Assembly (NCBI RefSeq): GCF_003947435.1
Contig: NZ_RCOS01000077.1
Span: 1-37,975 of the forward strand
Direction of reading: 5' to 3'
From: Candidatus Methanodesulfokora washburnensis
GTDB lineage: Archaea > Korarchaeota > Korarchaeia > Korarchaeales > Korarchaeaceae
Length of the DNA: 37,975 nt
Positions 7,486 through 15,885 of this stretch are shown piece after piece; positions within the stretch are counted from its first letter, which is position 1; each line of letters starts with the position of its first letter. A model generated the notes under the pieces. The model did not search any database. It was not told the DNA's origin and saw only the letters and a program-made list of their open reading frames with translations. The position numbers were made by a program, and so were the translations under genes.

Positions 7486-8360
7486 CATCTGAAGTTAGGA
7501 CAATGTTCATGTTAATGAGAAGAAATGTTGTCTCTATGATAGGTTTCATCATAGTCATTGCTTTCCTTATAATGGGAATAATATCTCCATATATACTCAC
7601 AAAGCCTGAGGACGCATGGGGCACCACATACGATGTGTCCAAGAGATATCTGCCTCCCTCATTGGAGCATCCATTTGGCACAGATGAGTACGGGAGAGAT
7701 ATGTTCAACAGAGTTATACTGGGAGCTAGATTCTCTCTCATTATAGCAATTGGTGTGGTAGGATTAGCCTTGGTCATAGGAGTTCCTCTTGGCCTGATAG
7801 CAGGCTATAGCGGAGGAAGAACGGGAACAGCACTTATGAGGATAACGGATATGTTTCTCGCATTTCCACCTCTTCTTCTAGCTATAGCTTTAGCAGCGAC
7901 ATTGGGAAGGGGTTTGGAAAATGCAATTCTAGCTCTTGCTATCTCATGGTGGCCTTGGTATGCGAGGCTTATCTATGTGCAGGTGAACACGGTAAAGAGC
8001 ATGCCTTATGTCGATGCAGCAAGAGTGCTTGGGCTTGGCAGCTTCACGATAATGTTCAGGCATATACTGCCCAATGCTTTGACCCCTGTTGTGATACAAG
8101 CTTCATTGGACATGGGTTCTGCAGTGCTTGAGGCAGCTGGGCTGAGCTTTCTTGGGATTGGAGTTCAGCCGCCCACACCAGAGTGGGGTCTGCTGGTGAG
8201 CCAGGGATGGCAGTCCATCAATGTGGCTTGGTGGATCTCCTTCTTCCCTGGGCTGGCTATATTGGTTACAGTCCTAGGCTTTAATCTTCTAGCTGATTTT
8301 GCTAGGGAGTTCATGGATCCGAGGCTTAGAATTACAATGATGACAAAAGAGGTGGTTTAG
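7482..8360 (+). CDS. dppC: Peptide ABC transporter permease, DppC type
   Basis: The protein has 292 residues from ATG 7482, which overlaps the dppB stop by 4 bp. An open frame continues upstream inside dppB, but that extension is not homologous and is rejected. Typical DppC features are the first membrane span near residues 17-36, HPFGTDEYGRDMFNRV near 63-78, and the coupling segment with YVDAARVLG before the last spans. It pairs with DppB to form the translocation pore. Its stop at 8358-8360 is immediately followed by the ATG of the first ATPase gene. Confidence 0.92.
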   Translation: MTSEVRTMFMLMRRNVVSMIGFIIVIAFLIMGIISPYILTKPEDAWGTTYDVSKRYLPPSLEHPFGTDEYGRDMFNRVILGARFSLIIAIGVVGLALVIGVPLGLIAGYSGGRTGTALMRITDMFLAFPPLLLAIALAATLGRGLENAILALAISWWPWYARLIYVQVNTVKSMPYVDAARVLGLGSFTIMFRHILPNALTPVVIQASLDMGSAVLEAAGLSFLGIGVQPPTPEWGLLVSQGWQSINVAWWISFFPGLAILVTVLGFNLLADFAREFMDPRLRITMMTKEVV

Positions 8361-9329
8361 ATGGAGGAAGCACTTCTTCAGATAAAAGATCTGAGCATTG
8401 TATATGAAACACCACTCGGAACGATTCATGCAACTACAGGAGTCACCTTTGATGTGAAGAGAGGAGAATCAGTTGGTTTAGTGGGAGAATCTGGCTCTGG
8501 AAAGTCAACCGTAGGTCTAGCAATAGCTATGGCTCTTCCTCCCAATGCAAGGATATTGAATGGCAGGGTTTTATATGAAGGCACAGATCTTTTAAGGTTG
8601 AAGGAGGAGGAGAGAAAAAGGTACTCGGGCCGCGAGATATCCATCGTCTTTCAGGATCCAGCAGCCACATTAAATCCCCTCTTCACAATAGGGGAGCAGA
8701 TGACCGATGTCCTTATGAGCAATCTTGGCTTGACAAAGGAAGAAGCACTTAATAGAGCAAGAGATTTCCTGAAAAAAGCTGGCTTGCCCGATTCAGAGAG
8801 GATACTGAGGTCATTCCCTCATGAGCTATCCGGTGGAATGCTTCAGAGAGTGAACATAGCCATAGCTACATCCACAGAGCCCAAAATCTTGGTCGCCGAT
8901 GAGCCGACAACAATGCTGGATGTCATGCTACAAGCACAGATATTGGAGCTTTTTGATAAGCTGAAGAGAGAACTAAAGCTTACCCTGATATTCATCACTC
9001 ATAATCTAGGAGTTGCATCAGAGATATGCGATAGAATAATAGTCATGTACGCCGGAACTGTAGTGGAGGATGGCCCTGCCGACGAGGTGATATCAAGACC
9101 AATGCATCCATATACAGCCAGTCTGCTGGACTGCGTCCCTAGGACACACATTAAGGCTAAAAGACTGAGAAGCATTCCAGGATCTCTTCCGGATCTATCC
9201 AAACCACTAGTTGGTTGTCCCTTTGCGGATAGATGCGGTGAAGCCAAGGATGTGTGCAGGCAGACCAAACCTGATCTGGTGGAGATAGCTCCGGGCCATA
9301 GAGTTTCCTGTTTTAAATATAAGAGGTGA
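8361..9329 (+). CDS. dppD: Peptide ABC transporter ATPase, DppD type
   Basis: The 322-residue ATPase has Walker A GESGSGKST (42-50), signature LSGGM (156-160), Walker B ILVADEP with catalytic E181, and H-loop H214. The C-terminal oligopeptide-transporter domain has four cysteines (C286, C292, C299, C317), the pattern that binds an iron-sulfur cluster in structurally studied Dpp importers. After Walker B it reads TTMLDV instead of the usual TTALDV. It starts directly after the dppC stop, with a GAGGTGG site inside dppC. It powers import together with DppF. Confidence 0.93.
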   Translation: MEEALLQIKDLSIVYETPLGTIHATTGVTFDVKRGESVGLVGESGSGKSTVGLAIAMALPPNARILNGRVLYEGTDLLRLKEEERKRYSGREISIVFQDPAATLNPLFTIGEQMTDVLMSNLGLTKEEALNRARDFLKKAGLPDSERILRSFPHELSGGMLQRVNIAIATSTEPKILVADEPTTMLDVMLQAQILELFDKLKRELKLTLIFITHNLGVASEICDRIIVMYAGTVVEDGPADEVISRPMHPYTASLLDCVPRTHIKAKRLRSIPGSLPDLSKPLVGCPFADRCGEAKDVCRQTKPDLVEIAPGHRVSCFKYKR

Positions 9330-9333
9330 GATT

Positions 9334-10302
9334 ATGCCCCTTCTGGACGTAGAAGAGCTGGTCAAGTATTTTCCAATAAAATACGGGCTGTTTGGAAAGA
9401 TAGCAGGTTATGTAAGAGCGGTGGATGGAGTCTCATTTTCCATAGAAGAGGAAAGTGTGTTCTCCCTTGTGGGAGAATCTGGCTCCGGAAAGTCAACTGT
9501 TGCCAGATGCGTACTCAGACTCTTAGATCCTACTTCGGGCAGAATAGCCTTTGAAGGGAAAGATATAACTTCATTAAGAGGTAGAAACCTGAAATGGTAT
9601 AGAAGAAATGTTCAGGCCGTCTTTCAAAATCCATTTTTATCCCTTAACCCAAGAATGAGAGTTGAGTCCATAGTAGCTGAGCCTTTAAGAGTTCATATGG
9701 GAATGAGGAGTGATGAGGCAAGGGAGGAGGTCCATAAGCTGCTTGAGAGGGTAGGACTCTCCCGGGAGATAGGAGATAGGCATCCCCATGAGCTAAGTGG
9801 AGGTCAGGCTCAAAGAATTGCAATAGCTAGAGCGATAGCTCCACAGCCGAAATTGCTGGTATTGGATGAGCCAACATCAGCATTGGATGTCTCAGTTCAG
9901 GCCCAAATATTAAACCTCCTTGCTGACCTAAAGAAAGAATTGAAGCTATCCTACCTGCTGATATCACATGATCTATCAGTAGTGAAGTACATAAGCGATT
10001 ATGTCGCAGTGATATATCTGGGTAGAATAGTTGAGTATGCTCCAGCTGAAGAGCTATTTAACAACCCAGCACATCCCTACACAAAAGCACTTCTCTCCTC
10101 AGTGCCGGAACCGGATCCAACTATGAGAAAATTGAAAAGCAGAATGGTATTGCCTGGAGAACCTCCCAGCCCAGTAAATCCGCCGACAGGATGCAGATTA
10201 AGCCCTAGATGTCCTTATGCACAAGATCAATGCAAAGCTAGAGAACCGGAGTTAATAAGTATAGGAAATGGTCATCTAGTTAGGTGCTGGTTTGTCAAGT
10301 AG
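9334..10302 (+). CDS. dppF: Peptide ABC transporter ATPase, DppF type
   Basis: The 322-residue ATPase has Walker A GESGSGKST (47-55), signature LSGGQ (154-158), Walker B LLVLDEP (174-180), and C-terminal cysteines C287, C293, C300 and C318 in the iron-sulfur-type pattern. The GAGGTGA ribosome site overlaps the stop of dppD, 4 bp before this ATG. It is the last gene of the importer; the following 154 bp contain only AT-rich sequence and the promoter of the next gene. It forms the ATPase heterodimer with the preceding protein. Confidence 0.93.
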   Translation: MPLLDVEELVKYFPIKYGLFGKIAGYVRAVDGVSFSIEEESVFSLVGESGSGKSTVARCVLRLLDPTSGRIAFEGKDITSLRGRNLKWYRRNVQAVFQNPFLSLNPRMRVESIVAEPLRVHMGMRSDEAREEVHKLLERVGLSREIGDRHPHELSGGQAQRIAIARAIAPQPKLLVLDEPTSALDVSVQAQILNLLADLKKELKLSYLLISHDLSVVKYISDYVAVIYLGRIVEYAPAEELFNNPAHPYTKALLSSVPEPDPTMRKLKSRMVLPGEPPSPVNPPTGCRLSPRCPYAQDQCKAREPELISIGNGHLVRCWFVK

Positions 10303-10426
10303 CTTGGTATCTGGTTAATGGCCTAGAAAGCTCTGAGCTAGCTTAATGCATTTTCTGACATGACAACCTTATTATTTACATACTCAAATTGAGAGAATTT
10401 TATTTATTATTTTTATAACACTCAAC

Positions 10427-10435
10427 TTTATAAAG
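10427..10435 (+). promoter_or_regulatory. TATA box of the DUF763 gene
   Basis: TTTATAAAG is centred about 26 bp upstream of ATG 10457. That predicts a leaderless transcript and rules against the upstream GTG at 10439. Confidence 0.6.
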
Positions 10436-10456
10436 GATGTGAACACCTTATTACTG

Positions 10457-11521
10457 ATGGAGATAGTAGGGGAGGCTGAGCTACCCCTTCACGGTGGAAA
10501 AGCTCCTTCATGGCTCTTCTCTAGAATGAAATCTCTTGGAAGGGAGATAATAAAGAGCATAGTTTTTGAGTTCGGTAGAAGGGAGTTCCTCCTTAGATTG
10601 AGCGATCCCTTCTGGTTTCAGTCGCTTGGCTGTGTTCTTGGCTATGACTGGCATTCATCAGGGGTAACAACAGTTCTATCTGCTGTTATAAGGGAGGTCT
10701 TGGATGAGGAGGATCTGGGAATAGCTGCTTGTGGTGGAAAGGGTAAAAGATCCCTTGAGACCCAGCATGAAATAGTTGAGAAGGGGGATAAGCTTTCTCT
10801 GAGCGACAGAAGGATAGCTGAGATATCGAAAGCAAGCCGTTTGTCAGCTAAGGTGGACAACGCAGCACTGCAGGATGGACACAGCTTATATCACCACATA
10901 ATAATATTTTCTGAGGATGGAGACTGGACTGTTGTTCAGCAAGGGATGAACCCTGAGAGAAAAACAGCTAGGAGATATCACTGGGTCTCTCAGGGGCTTA
11001 AAAGCTTTGTAAACAGACCTCATAGCGGGATAATTGCTGAATCAATGGAAAAGGAGGTTCTGGATCTTACAGCAGAGGAATCGGAGGAGACAAGGAGGAT
11101 ATCAGTTGATTTAGTGAGGGAGGGACCGAGAAGGCTCAAGAGGATGATGGAGGAGCTGAGCGGAGGGGGTTTATCCCCATATCTGGGAGATAGCCTGAGA
11201 GTGCTGAGAATGCCGAGAAGGATAGATTGGAAAGCTGTGGAGGAGGCAAATCAGCTCGATATAAGGGATTTCGAGGGGCTTCTCTTGGTGAGAGGAATAG
11301 GGCCATCCCTTCTGAGGGCCCTATCCCTGATATCAGAGGTTGTGTATGGGGCTCCTCCGAGCAAAAAAGATCCGGCAAGATACTCCTTTGCCTTTGGAGG
11401 GAAGGATGGAGTCCCATACCCTGTTAATATCAGGCTCATGGAGCAGGCTGTTGATGTGCTGAAAACAGGGATACTTCACTCCAACATAGAGGAGAGGGAT
11501 AGAAGGGCAGTTTCCAAATAG
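10457..11521 (+). CDS. DUF763 family protein (COG1415)
   Basis: The 354-residue protein matches the DUF763 family by its N-terminal ELPLHGGKAPSWLF, the AACGGKGKRS segment, and QDGHSLYHHIIIF...GDWTVVQQGM in the middle. The biochemical role is unknown. A helix-hairpin-helix-like stretch LLLVRGIGPSLLRALSLI near residues 279-296 hints at nucleic-acid contact, and the His/Gln/Trp-rich core looks catalytic; both are inferences. ATG 10457 was chosen because homologues begin just before the LPLHGGKAP motif and because the TATA box sits 26 bp upstream. It appears monocistronic. A TnpB gene follows 20-36 bp after its stop. Confidence 0.85.
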   Translation: MEIVGEAELPLHGGKAPSWLFSRMKSLGREIIKSIVFEFGRREFLLRLSDPFWFQSLGCVLGYDWHSSGVTTVLSAVIREVLDEEDLGIAACGGKGKRSLETQHEIVEKGDKLSLSDRRIAEISKASRLSAKVDNAALQDGHSLYHHIIIFSEDGDWTVVQQGMNPERKTARRYHWVSQGLKSFVNRPHSGIIAESMEKEVLDLTAEESEETRRISVDLVREGPRRLKRMMEELSGGGLSPYLGDSLRVLRMPRRIDWKAVEEANQLDIRDFEGLLLVRGIGPSLLRALSLISEVVYGAPPSKKDPARYSFAFGGKDGVPYPVNIRLMEQAVDVLKTGILHSNIEERDRRAVSK

Positions 11522-11526
11522 TTAAC

Positions 11527-11536
11527 TTTATATAAT
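11527..11536 (+). promoter_or_regulatory. TATA box of the tnpB gene
   Basis: TTTATATAAT is centred about 26-27 bp upstream of GTG 11558, supporting that codon as a leaderless start rather than GTG 11543. Confidence 0.45.
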
Positions 11537-11557
11537 TCTTATGTGTATATTCAGATT

Positions 11558-12697
11558 GTGGAAGTTGTTTTGGGAGTTCCCTTCGGATATGAACCTAATA
11601 ACGAACTCAACAAGCTCCTTGAGGACTTCAGGAAGATGATAAACTTCTGCATAGATTATGCCCACAAGAGAAGGATAACATCATATGCAAAGCTGAGAAA
11701 AGGAGTTTATGAGGAGTGGAAGCGAAGATGGGATTACTCAACCCATTTCTGCCATTCAGCATGTAAAATAGCTTTAGCTATGCTCAAGAAATACAGGAAG
11801 AAACACAGAGAGGGGAAGACTGAGGCTAAAAAGCTCTTTATGCAGCTAGATCCTGAGCTCTACAGGTTTTATGGAGATAAGATCAGGATCTCGGTGAGGC
11901 CAAGGCAGTTTCTGTTCATCAACCTGAAATTCGGGGAATATCAGAAGAAGTTCATTTATTCTTGGAAAGAGGGGAAGCTTAAGATCGGTGAGGTAACGAT
12001 AAATGAGAACAAGATAATAATTCCCTTTAAGAAGGAAGTGGATCTGCAGAATCCTGAGGAATGGATAGCGATCGATATAAATGAGTCCAACGTTACGGCT
12101 GTAAGCTCAAATCCCCACGTTCTAAGGATAGACCATGAGCTTAGGACAGTTCACACAACCTACTTTATCATCAGAAGAGGGATTCAGAAGCTCGCCAAAT
12201 ATAAGCCAAGGACTGCTCAGAAGCTTCTGAAGAAGTATTCTGACAGGGAGAAAAGGAGGACTGAAGACCTATGCCACAAAATTTCAAAAAAGATTGTGGA
12301 CTTTGCTAAGCAACACAATCTAGGAATAGTGATGGAGGATCTGAAAGGAATAAGAAAACGCATAAAAAAGGGAAGGCAGATGAACAGAAGGTTGCATAAT
12401 TGGAACTTTAGAAGGCTTCAATTCTATGTTGATTATAAGGCTAAGCTTAACGGTTTGCCAGTTGTATATGTTAACCCTAAGGGGACATCCAGCCTGTGCC
12501 CGATATGTGGGGGAAGATTAGCTCCGAATGGGCACAGGCTTATGAGATGCCTGCGGTGCGGTTACGAGAAAGATAGGGATGTGACCGCAGGCATTAATAT
12601 GCTCAGGATGAGGGGAGCCCCGTTGCCCCTGAAAGCCATCAATGAGGATAGCAATCCATTGCTATCCGAGATGGAACGGATAGTTATAAAATGCTAG
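11558..12697 (+). CDS. tnpB: TnpB, RNA-guided RuvC nuclease of IS200/IS605-type elements
   Basis: From GTG 11558 the protein has 379 residues (384 from GTG 11543). The RuvC triad is complete: D173 in AIDINESN, E260 in VMEDLKG and D341 in KDRDVTAG. The zinc ribbon has C314/C317 (CPICG) and C331/C334 (CLRCG). The central NRRLHNWNFRRLQFYVDYKA helix is also typical. TnpB cuts DNA guided by an RNA from the element's right end and favours element retention. No tnpA transposase accompanies it, so this is a lone tnpB, immobile by itself. The usual DxNAA motif reads DVTAG, as in some archaeal members. It sits between DUF763 and the pheS promoter. Confidence 0.9.
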   Translation: MEVVLGVPFGYEPNNELNKLLEDFRKMINFCIDYAHKRRITSYAKLRKGVYEEWKRRWDYSTHFCHSACKIALAMLKKYRKKHREGKTEAKKLFMQLDPELYRFYGDKIRISVRPRQFLFINLKFGEYQKKFIYSWKEGKLKIGEVTINENKIIIPFKKEVDLQNPEEWIAIDINESNVTAVSSNPHVLRIDHELRTVHTTYFIIRRGIQKLAKYKPRTAQKLLKKYSDREKRRTEDLCHKISKKIVDFAKQHNLGIVMEDLKGIRKRIKKGRQMNRRLHNWNFRRLQFYVDYKAKLNGLPVVYVNPKGTSSLCPICGGRLAPNGHRLMRCLRCGYEKDRDVTAGINMLRMRGAPLPLKAINEDSNPLLSEMERIVIKC

Positions 12698-12704
12698 CTA
12701 TCCG
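12611..12704 (+). ncRNA. Candidate omega RNA (reRNA) scaffold at the tnpB 3' end
   Basis: Three adjacent stems lie at the 3' end of tnpB and just past its stop: AGGGG/CCCCT (12611-12615 with 12626-12630), GGATAGCAAT/ATTGCTATCC (12646-12655 with 12658-12667, a perfect 10-bp repeat), and CGGATAG/CTATCCG (12677-12683 with 12698-12704). TnpB guide RNAs are known to overlap the tnpB 3' end and finish at the element's right end, so this is the expected place. The exact ends and any guide segment downstream of 12704 are inferred. Confidence 0.45.
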
Positions 12705-12716
12705 ACAACGGCAGCA

Positions 12717-12723
12717 TTATATA
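12717..12723 (+). promoter_or_regulatory. TATA box of the pheST operon
   Basis: TTATATA is centred near 12720, predicting transcription from about 12746 and an 18-nt leader that contains the G-rich stretch at 12752-12757. It lies only 20 bp after the tnpB stop. Confidence 0.5.
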
Positions 12724-12763
12724 GGCTCTCCGCTATCGAGGCTCTGCACATGGGGGGATGTGA

Positions 12764-14227
12764 TTGATATCTCTCAGCCAGGGTGAGCATGATCTCCTCA
12801 GAAAAATAGCATCTCTTGGAGGAAAATTAATTTTAGAGAATTTAGGAGAGGAGAAAAGCTCTGCATCCGCACTTATACCCCTTCTGGAGACAAAATCTCT
12901 TGTTAAAGTATCGAAGATAAGGAGAAAAACGTATGAGCTAACGGAAAAAGGAAGAATCTGCTTAAAGGAGGGAATGCCAGAGGAAATACTGCTAAATGCA
13001 GCTAAAGATGGGAAGATATACCTAGATGATGCCTCAAAGCTTCTTCAGGGCGAGCTTCTGCAAGCAGCCATAGGATGGCTGAGGAGAAGGGGGGCAAAAA
13101 TTGAGGAGGATGAGAGAGGGAAGTACCTTGTGGTAAAAGGGATAGATCTTCCTGAGAGGGATATCCTGCTCAAAGTGGAGAGAGGAATAAGTCCGGATAA
13201 CGAGGATATCTTGAAAGCTTTGGTGAAAAGAGGCCTAGTCAGGGAGAAGGAGCTTGTCCTCACCGAGGTAGAGCTGACTGAGCTGGGAAGGGAGTGCCTT
13301 GAAGGGAAGCTCCTTATAATAGAGGTCGCAAAGCTAAACAGAAAGCTGATAGAGACCGGGGAGTGGAGAAACCTCAGGCTTAAGAGGTACGATATATCCG
13401 CCCTTCCTCCAGAGGTTTTTCCGGGGAAGCCCCATCCCTATTCAATGCTTCTGGATGAGGTCAGGGAGATATTGATCGGGATGGGGTTCAGGGAGGTGAA
13501 AAGCCCGTTTGTTGAAGCTGAGTTCTGGAACTTTGACGTCCTCTTTCAGGCTCAGGATCATCCAGCTAGGGAGATACATGACTCCTATATCGTTTCATTT
13601 CCATCTGAACCGGCTGATCTGAGTGAGCACATGGATTTGGTGGAGAGGGTTAGAAAAGCACATGAGGATGGATATGGAACGGGCTCAACAGGCTGGGGAT
13701 ACAAGTGGAGCTTTGAGATAGCTAGAAGGCTGGTTTTAAGGACTCAGACTACAGCAGCTTCTGCTAGAGAGCTGGCAAAGGGTTTAGAGATACCATCCAA
13801 GATATTTGCCATAGACAGGGTGTTCAGACCAGAGGCCCTCGATAAAACCCATGCAATGGAGTTTCATCAATGTGAAGGCGTTGTTCTGGCAGAGGATCTG
13901 AATGTAAAGCATCTTTTGGGCTTTTTGGCTGAGTTTTCAAGGAGCCTTGGATTTGAGGAGGTGAAGTTCAGGCCTGCATACTTCCCCTTCACGGAGCCAA
14001 GTGTTGAGGCATATGTAAGGCATGAGAAGCTTGGATGGATAGAGATAGCAGGATCTGGCTTGTTCAGACCTGAGATGCTGGTTCCTCTTGGTTATGATTA
14101 TCCAAGAGTTCAGGCTCTTGCTTGGGGAATAGGAATAGGGAGGCTTGCAATGCTGAGGATGGGAATAGATGATATAAGGGATCTTCACTCTCAAAGTTTG
14201 GACTTTCTGAGGAGAGCTTCGTTTTAG
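12764..14227 (+). CDS. pheS: Phenylalanyl-tRNA synthetase alpha subunit
   Basis: The 487-residue class II catalytic subunit charges tRNA-Phe with phenylalanine in the cytoplasm as an (alpha-beta)2 enzyme. The N-terminal 180 residues are winged-helix-like, usual for archaeal PheS. The catalytic core starts around residue 215 (PGKPHPYSMLLDEVR), motif 2 is at about 352-368 (FRPEALDKTHAMEFHQ), and motif 3 is near the end (GIGIGRLAMLRMGI). The start is TTG at 12764 behind a GGGGGG-ATG-TGA stretch; no in-frame ATG lies nearby. It heads an operon with pheT, an MTH938-like gene and eno; pheT begins 8 bp after its stop. Confidence 0.95.
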   Translation: MISLSQGEHDLLRKIASLGGKLILENLGEEKSSASALIPLLETKSLVKVSKIRRKTYELTEKGRICLKEGMPEEILLNAAKDGKIYLDDASKLLQGELLQAAIGWLRRRGAKIEEDERGKYLVVKGIDLPERDILLKVERGISPDNEDILKALVKRGLVREKELVLTEVELTELGRECLEGKLLIIEVAKLNRKLIETGEWRNLRLKRYDISALPPEVFPGKPHPYSMLLDEVREILIGMGFREVKSPFVEAEFWNFDVLFQAQDHPAREIHDSYIVSFPSEPADLSEHMDLVERVRKAHEDGYGTGSTGWGYKWSFEIARRLVLRTQTTAASARELAKGLEIPSKIFAIDRVFRPEALDKTHAMEFHQCEGVVLAEDLNVKHLLGFLAEFSRSLGFEEVKFRPAYFPFTEPSVEAYVRHEKLGWIEIAGSGLFRPEMLVPLGYDYPRVQALAWGIGIGRLAMLRMGIDDIRDLHSQSLDFLRRASF

Positions 14228-14235
14228 GTGAGAGC

Positions 14236-15885
14236 ATGCCGGTCTTGGAGATAGACAAAGAGTACCTATACTCTCTTCTGGGAATGAGGCTTAGCAGGGA
14301 TGAGCTAGTTGAAATTCTGGAGGACACCAAGGTGAACATAGAGGGATTCAGCGATGAAAGCGTTGAGTTAGAGATAACAAGCGATAGGCTTGATCTTCTC
14401 TCAACAGAGGGCATTGCCAGGATGATAAAGGGCATTATCGGAAAGGAACTGGGGATACCCAAGTATCCAGTTGAGCACAGAGAGGAGGAGCTTGTAGTTG
14501 ATGAAAGCGTGAAGAATGTGAGGCCGTTTGCTGTTGGAGCTATTCTGCTCGACGTCAGGCTTAATGACAGCGTGATAAAGTCCATAATACAGTGCCAAGA
14601 GAAGATCCATGAGACCCTTGGAAGAAAGAGGAGAAGAGTTGCCATAGGGATACATGATTTGGATGCAGTTAAACCTCCCTTTAGGTACATAGCAAGGCCC
14701 ATGAATGAAGTGAAATTCATCCCGCTTGGTGAAAACAGGGAGATGACAGCCAGAGAGATTCTGGAGAACACAGAGAAGGGAAGGGAGTATGGGAACTTAA
14801 TAAGGAATGAGGAGGGCCTAGTTCCTCTGATAGAGGACTCAATGGGAAGGGTTATGTCAATGCCTCCTGTGATAAACTCTGAGCTCACAAGGCTCAGCGA
14901 GAGGACGAGAAATCTGTTCATAGATGTAACTGGTACAGATGAGAAGTCCATAAGGACATCTCTTTCGATACTTGTCCACTCAATAGCCGAGACCGGAGCT
15001 AGAATAGGAGTTATAACAGTGAGGGATTCTGGGAAGACAATAAAGCAGCCTGATGTGGAGCCAAGAAGAATGAGAGTGAGCATGGATTACATAAGAAGAA
15101 TGCTGGGAGAGGAGATAGAGCAAAAGGATGTGGTAAATCTCCTGAGAAGGGGAAGACTTGATGTAGAACTAGTTGGGGATGAGATAGATGTGATAATACC
15201 TCCCTATAGAACTGATTTCCTGCATCCAGCTGATGTGGCAGAGGAAGTTATAGTGCTCTATGGCCTGAACAGGCTTAAGCCACAGCTTCCCAGAAATGTG
15301 ATGACAGTAGGCTCTATACATCCATCCGAAAAGATCTCCAGAAAGCTGAGAATGCTGATGGTCGGTCTTGGATATCAAGAGGTGATGAACTACATGCTGT
15401 CGAACAAGGAAAGTCTGTTCAAAAGCATTGGAAGGAAGGAGACTGAGGTTGTGGAGATAGGAAACCCCGTTAGCTCCAGTTATACAGTGCTGAGGGACTC
15501 CCTTATACCGGGTCTTCTGCATTTCCTCTCGAGAAATGTTCATTCTCCATATCCCCAGAAGATCTTTGAGATAGGAGATGTCGTACTAGTGGATAGAAGC
15601 AGGCCATACAGAACGAGAAGCGAGAGAAGACTTGCTGCAGCTTACTCTGATGATTCTGTCGGATTTGAGGACATTCAATCCCACTTGTTTGCCGTGCTTA
15701 AATCGATGAGAATCGATTTTAAATTGAGGGAGGCAAATAACTCAGTGTTTATCGAGGGAAGATGTGCTGAAGTTATTTCTGGGGATGCCATTGGAGTAAT
15801 TGGCGAGGTTAATCCAGAGGTGTTATCGGGACTTGGCATACCATCCCCAACAGCTATGTTTGAGGTGAAGGTGTATGAATATTGA
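14236..15885 (+). CDS. pheT: Phenylalanyl-tRNA synthetase beta subunit
   Basis: The 549-residue beta subunit has the short archaeal/eukaryotic type length; bacterial PheT is about 800. The B3/B4 domain with the hydrolytic editing site occupies the middle, B5 follows (around ADVAEEVIVLYGLNRLKPQLP), and the C-terminus is an inactive class II-like module with LFKSIGRKE and FEIGDVVLV. It partners PheS in charging and editing. A GGTGAGAGC ribosome site at the pheS stop precedes ATG 14236. Its 3' end overlaps the next gene by 11 bp. A 339-residue antisense frame over this gene is a codon-usage shadow. Confidence 0.95.
   Translation: MPVLEIDKEYLYSLLGMRLSRDELVEILEDTKVNIEGFSDESVELEITSDRLDLLSTEGIARMIKGIIGKELGIPKYPVEHREEELVVDESVKNVRPFAVGAILLDVRLNDSVIKSIIQCQEKIHETLGRKRRRVAIGIHDLDAVKPPFRYIARPMNEVKFIPLGENREMTAREILENTEKGREYGNLIRNEEGLVPLIEDSMGRVMSMPPVINSELTRLSERTRNLFIDVTGTDEKSIRTSLSILVHSIAETGARIGVITVRDSGKTIKQPDVEPRRMRVSMDYIRRMLGEEIEQKDVVNLLRRGRLDVELVGDEIDVIIPPYRTDFLHPADVAEEVIVLYGLNRLKPQLPRNVMTVGSIHPSEKISRKLRMLMVGLGYQEVMNYMLSNKESLFKSIGRKETEVVEIGNPVSSSYTVLRDSLIPGLLHFLSRNVHSPYPQKIFEIGDVVLVDRSRPYRTRSERRLAAAYSDDSVGFEDIQSHLFAVLKSMRIDFKLREANNSVFIEGRCAEVISGDAIGVIGEVNPEVLSGLGIPSPTAMFEVKVYEY

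Noticed and set aside
12724-12763. Possible attenuator or T-box-like control in the pheS leader
   Set aside because: The predicted leader is only about 18 nt and T-boxes are not known in archaea; a short direct GGCTCT repeat is all that is visible.
14064-15083. 339-residue minus-strand frame over pheS/pheT
   Set aside because: Serine/leucine-rich shadow of the purine-rich coding strand of pheT, with no promoter or ribosome site.
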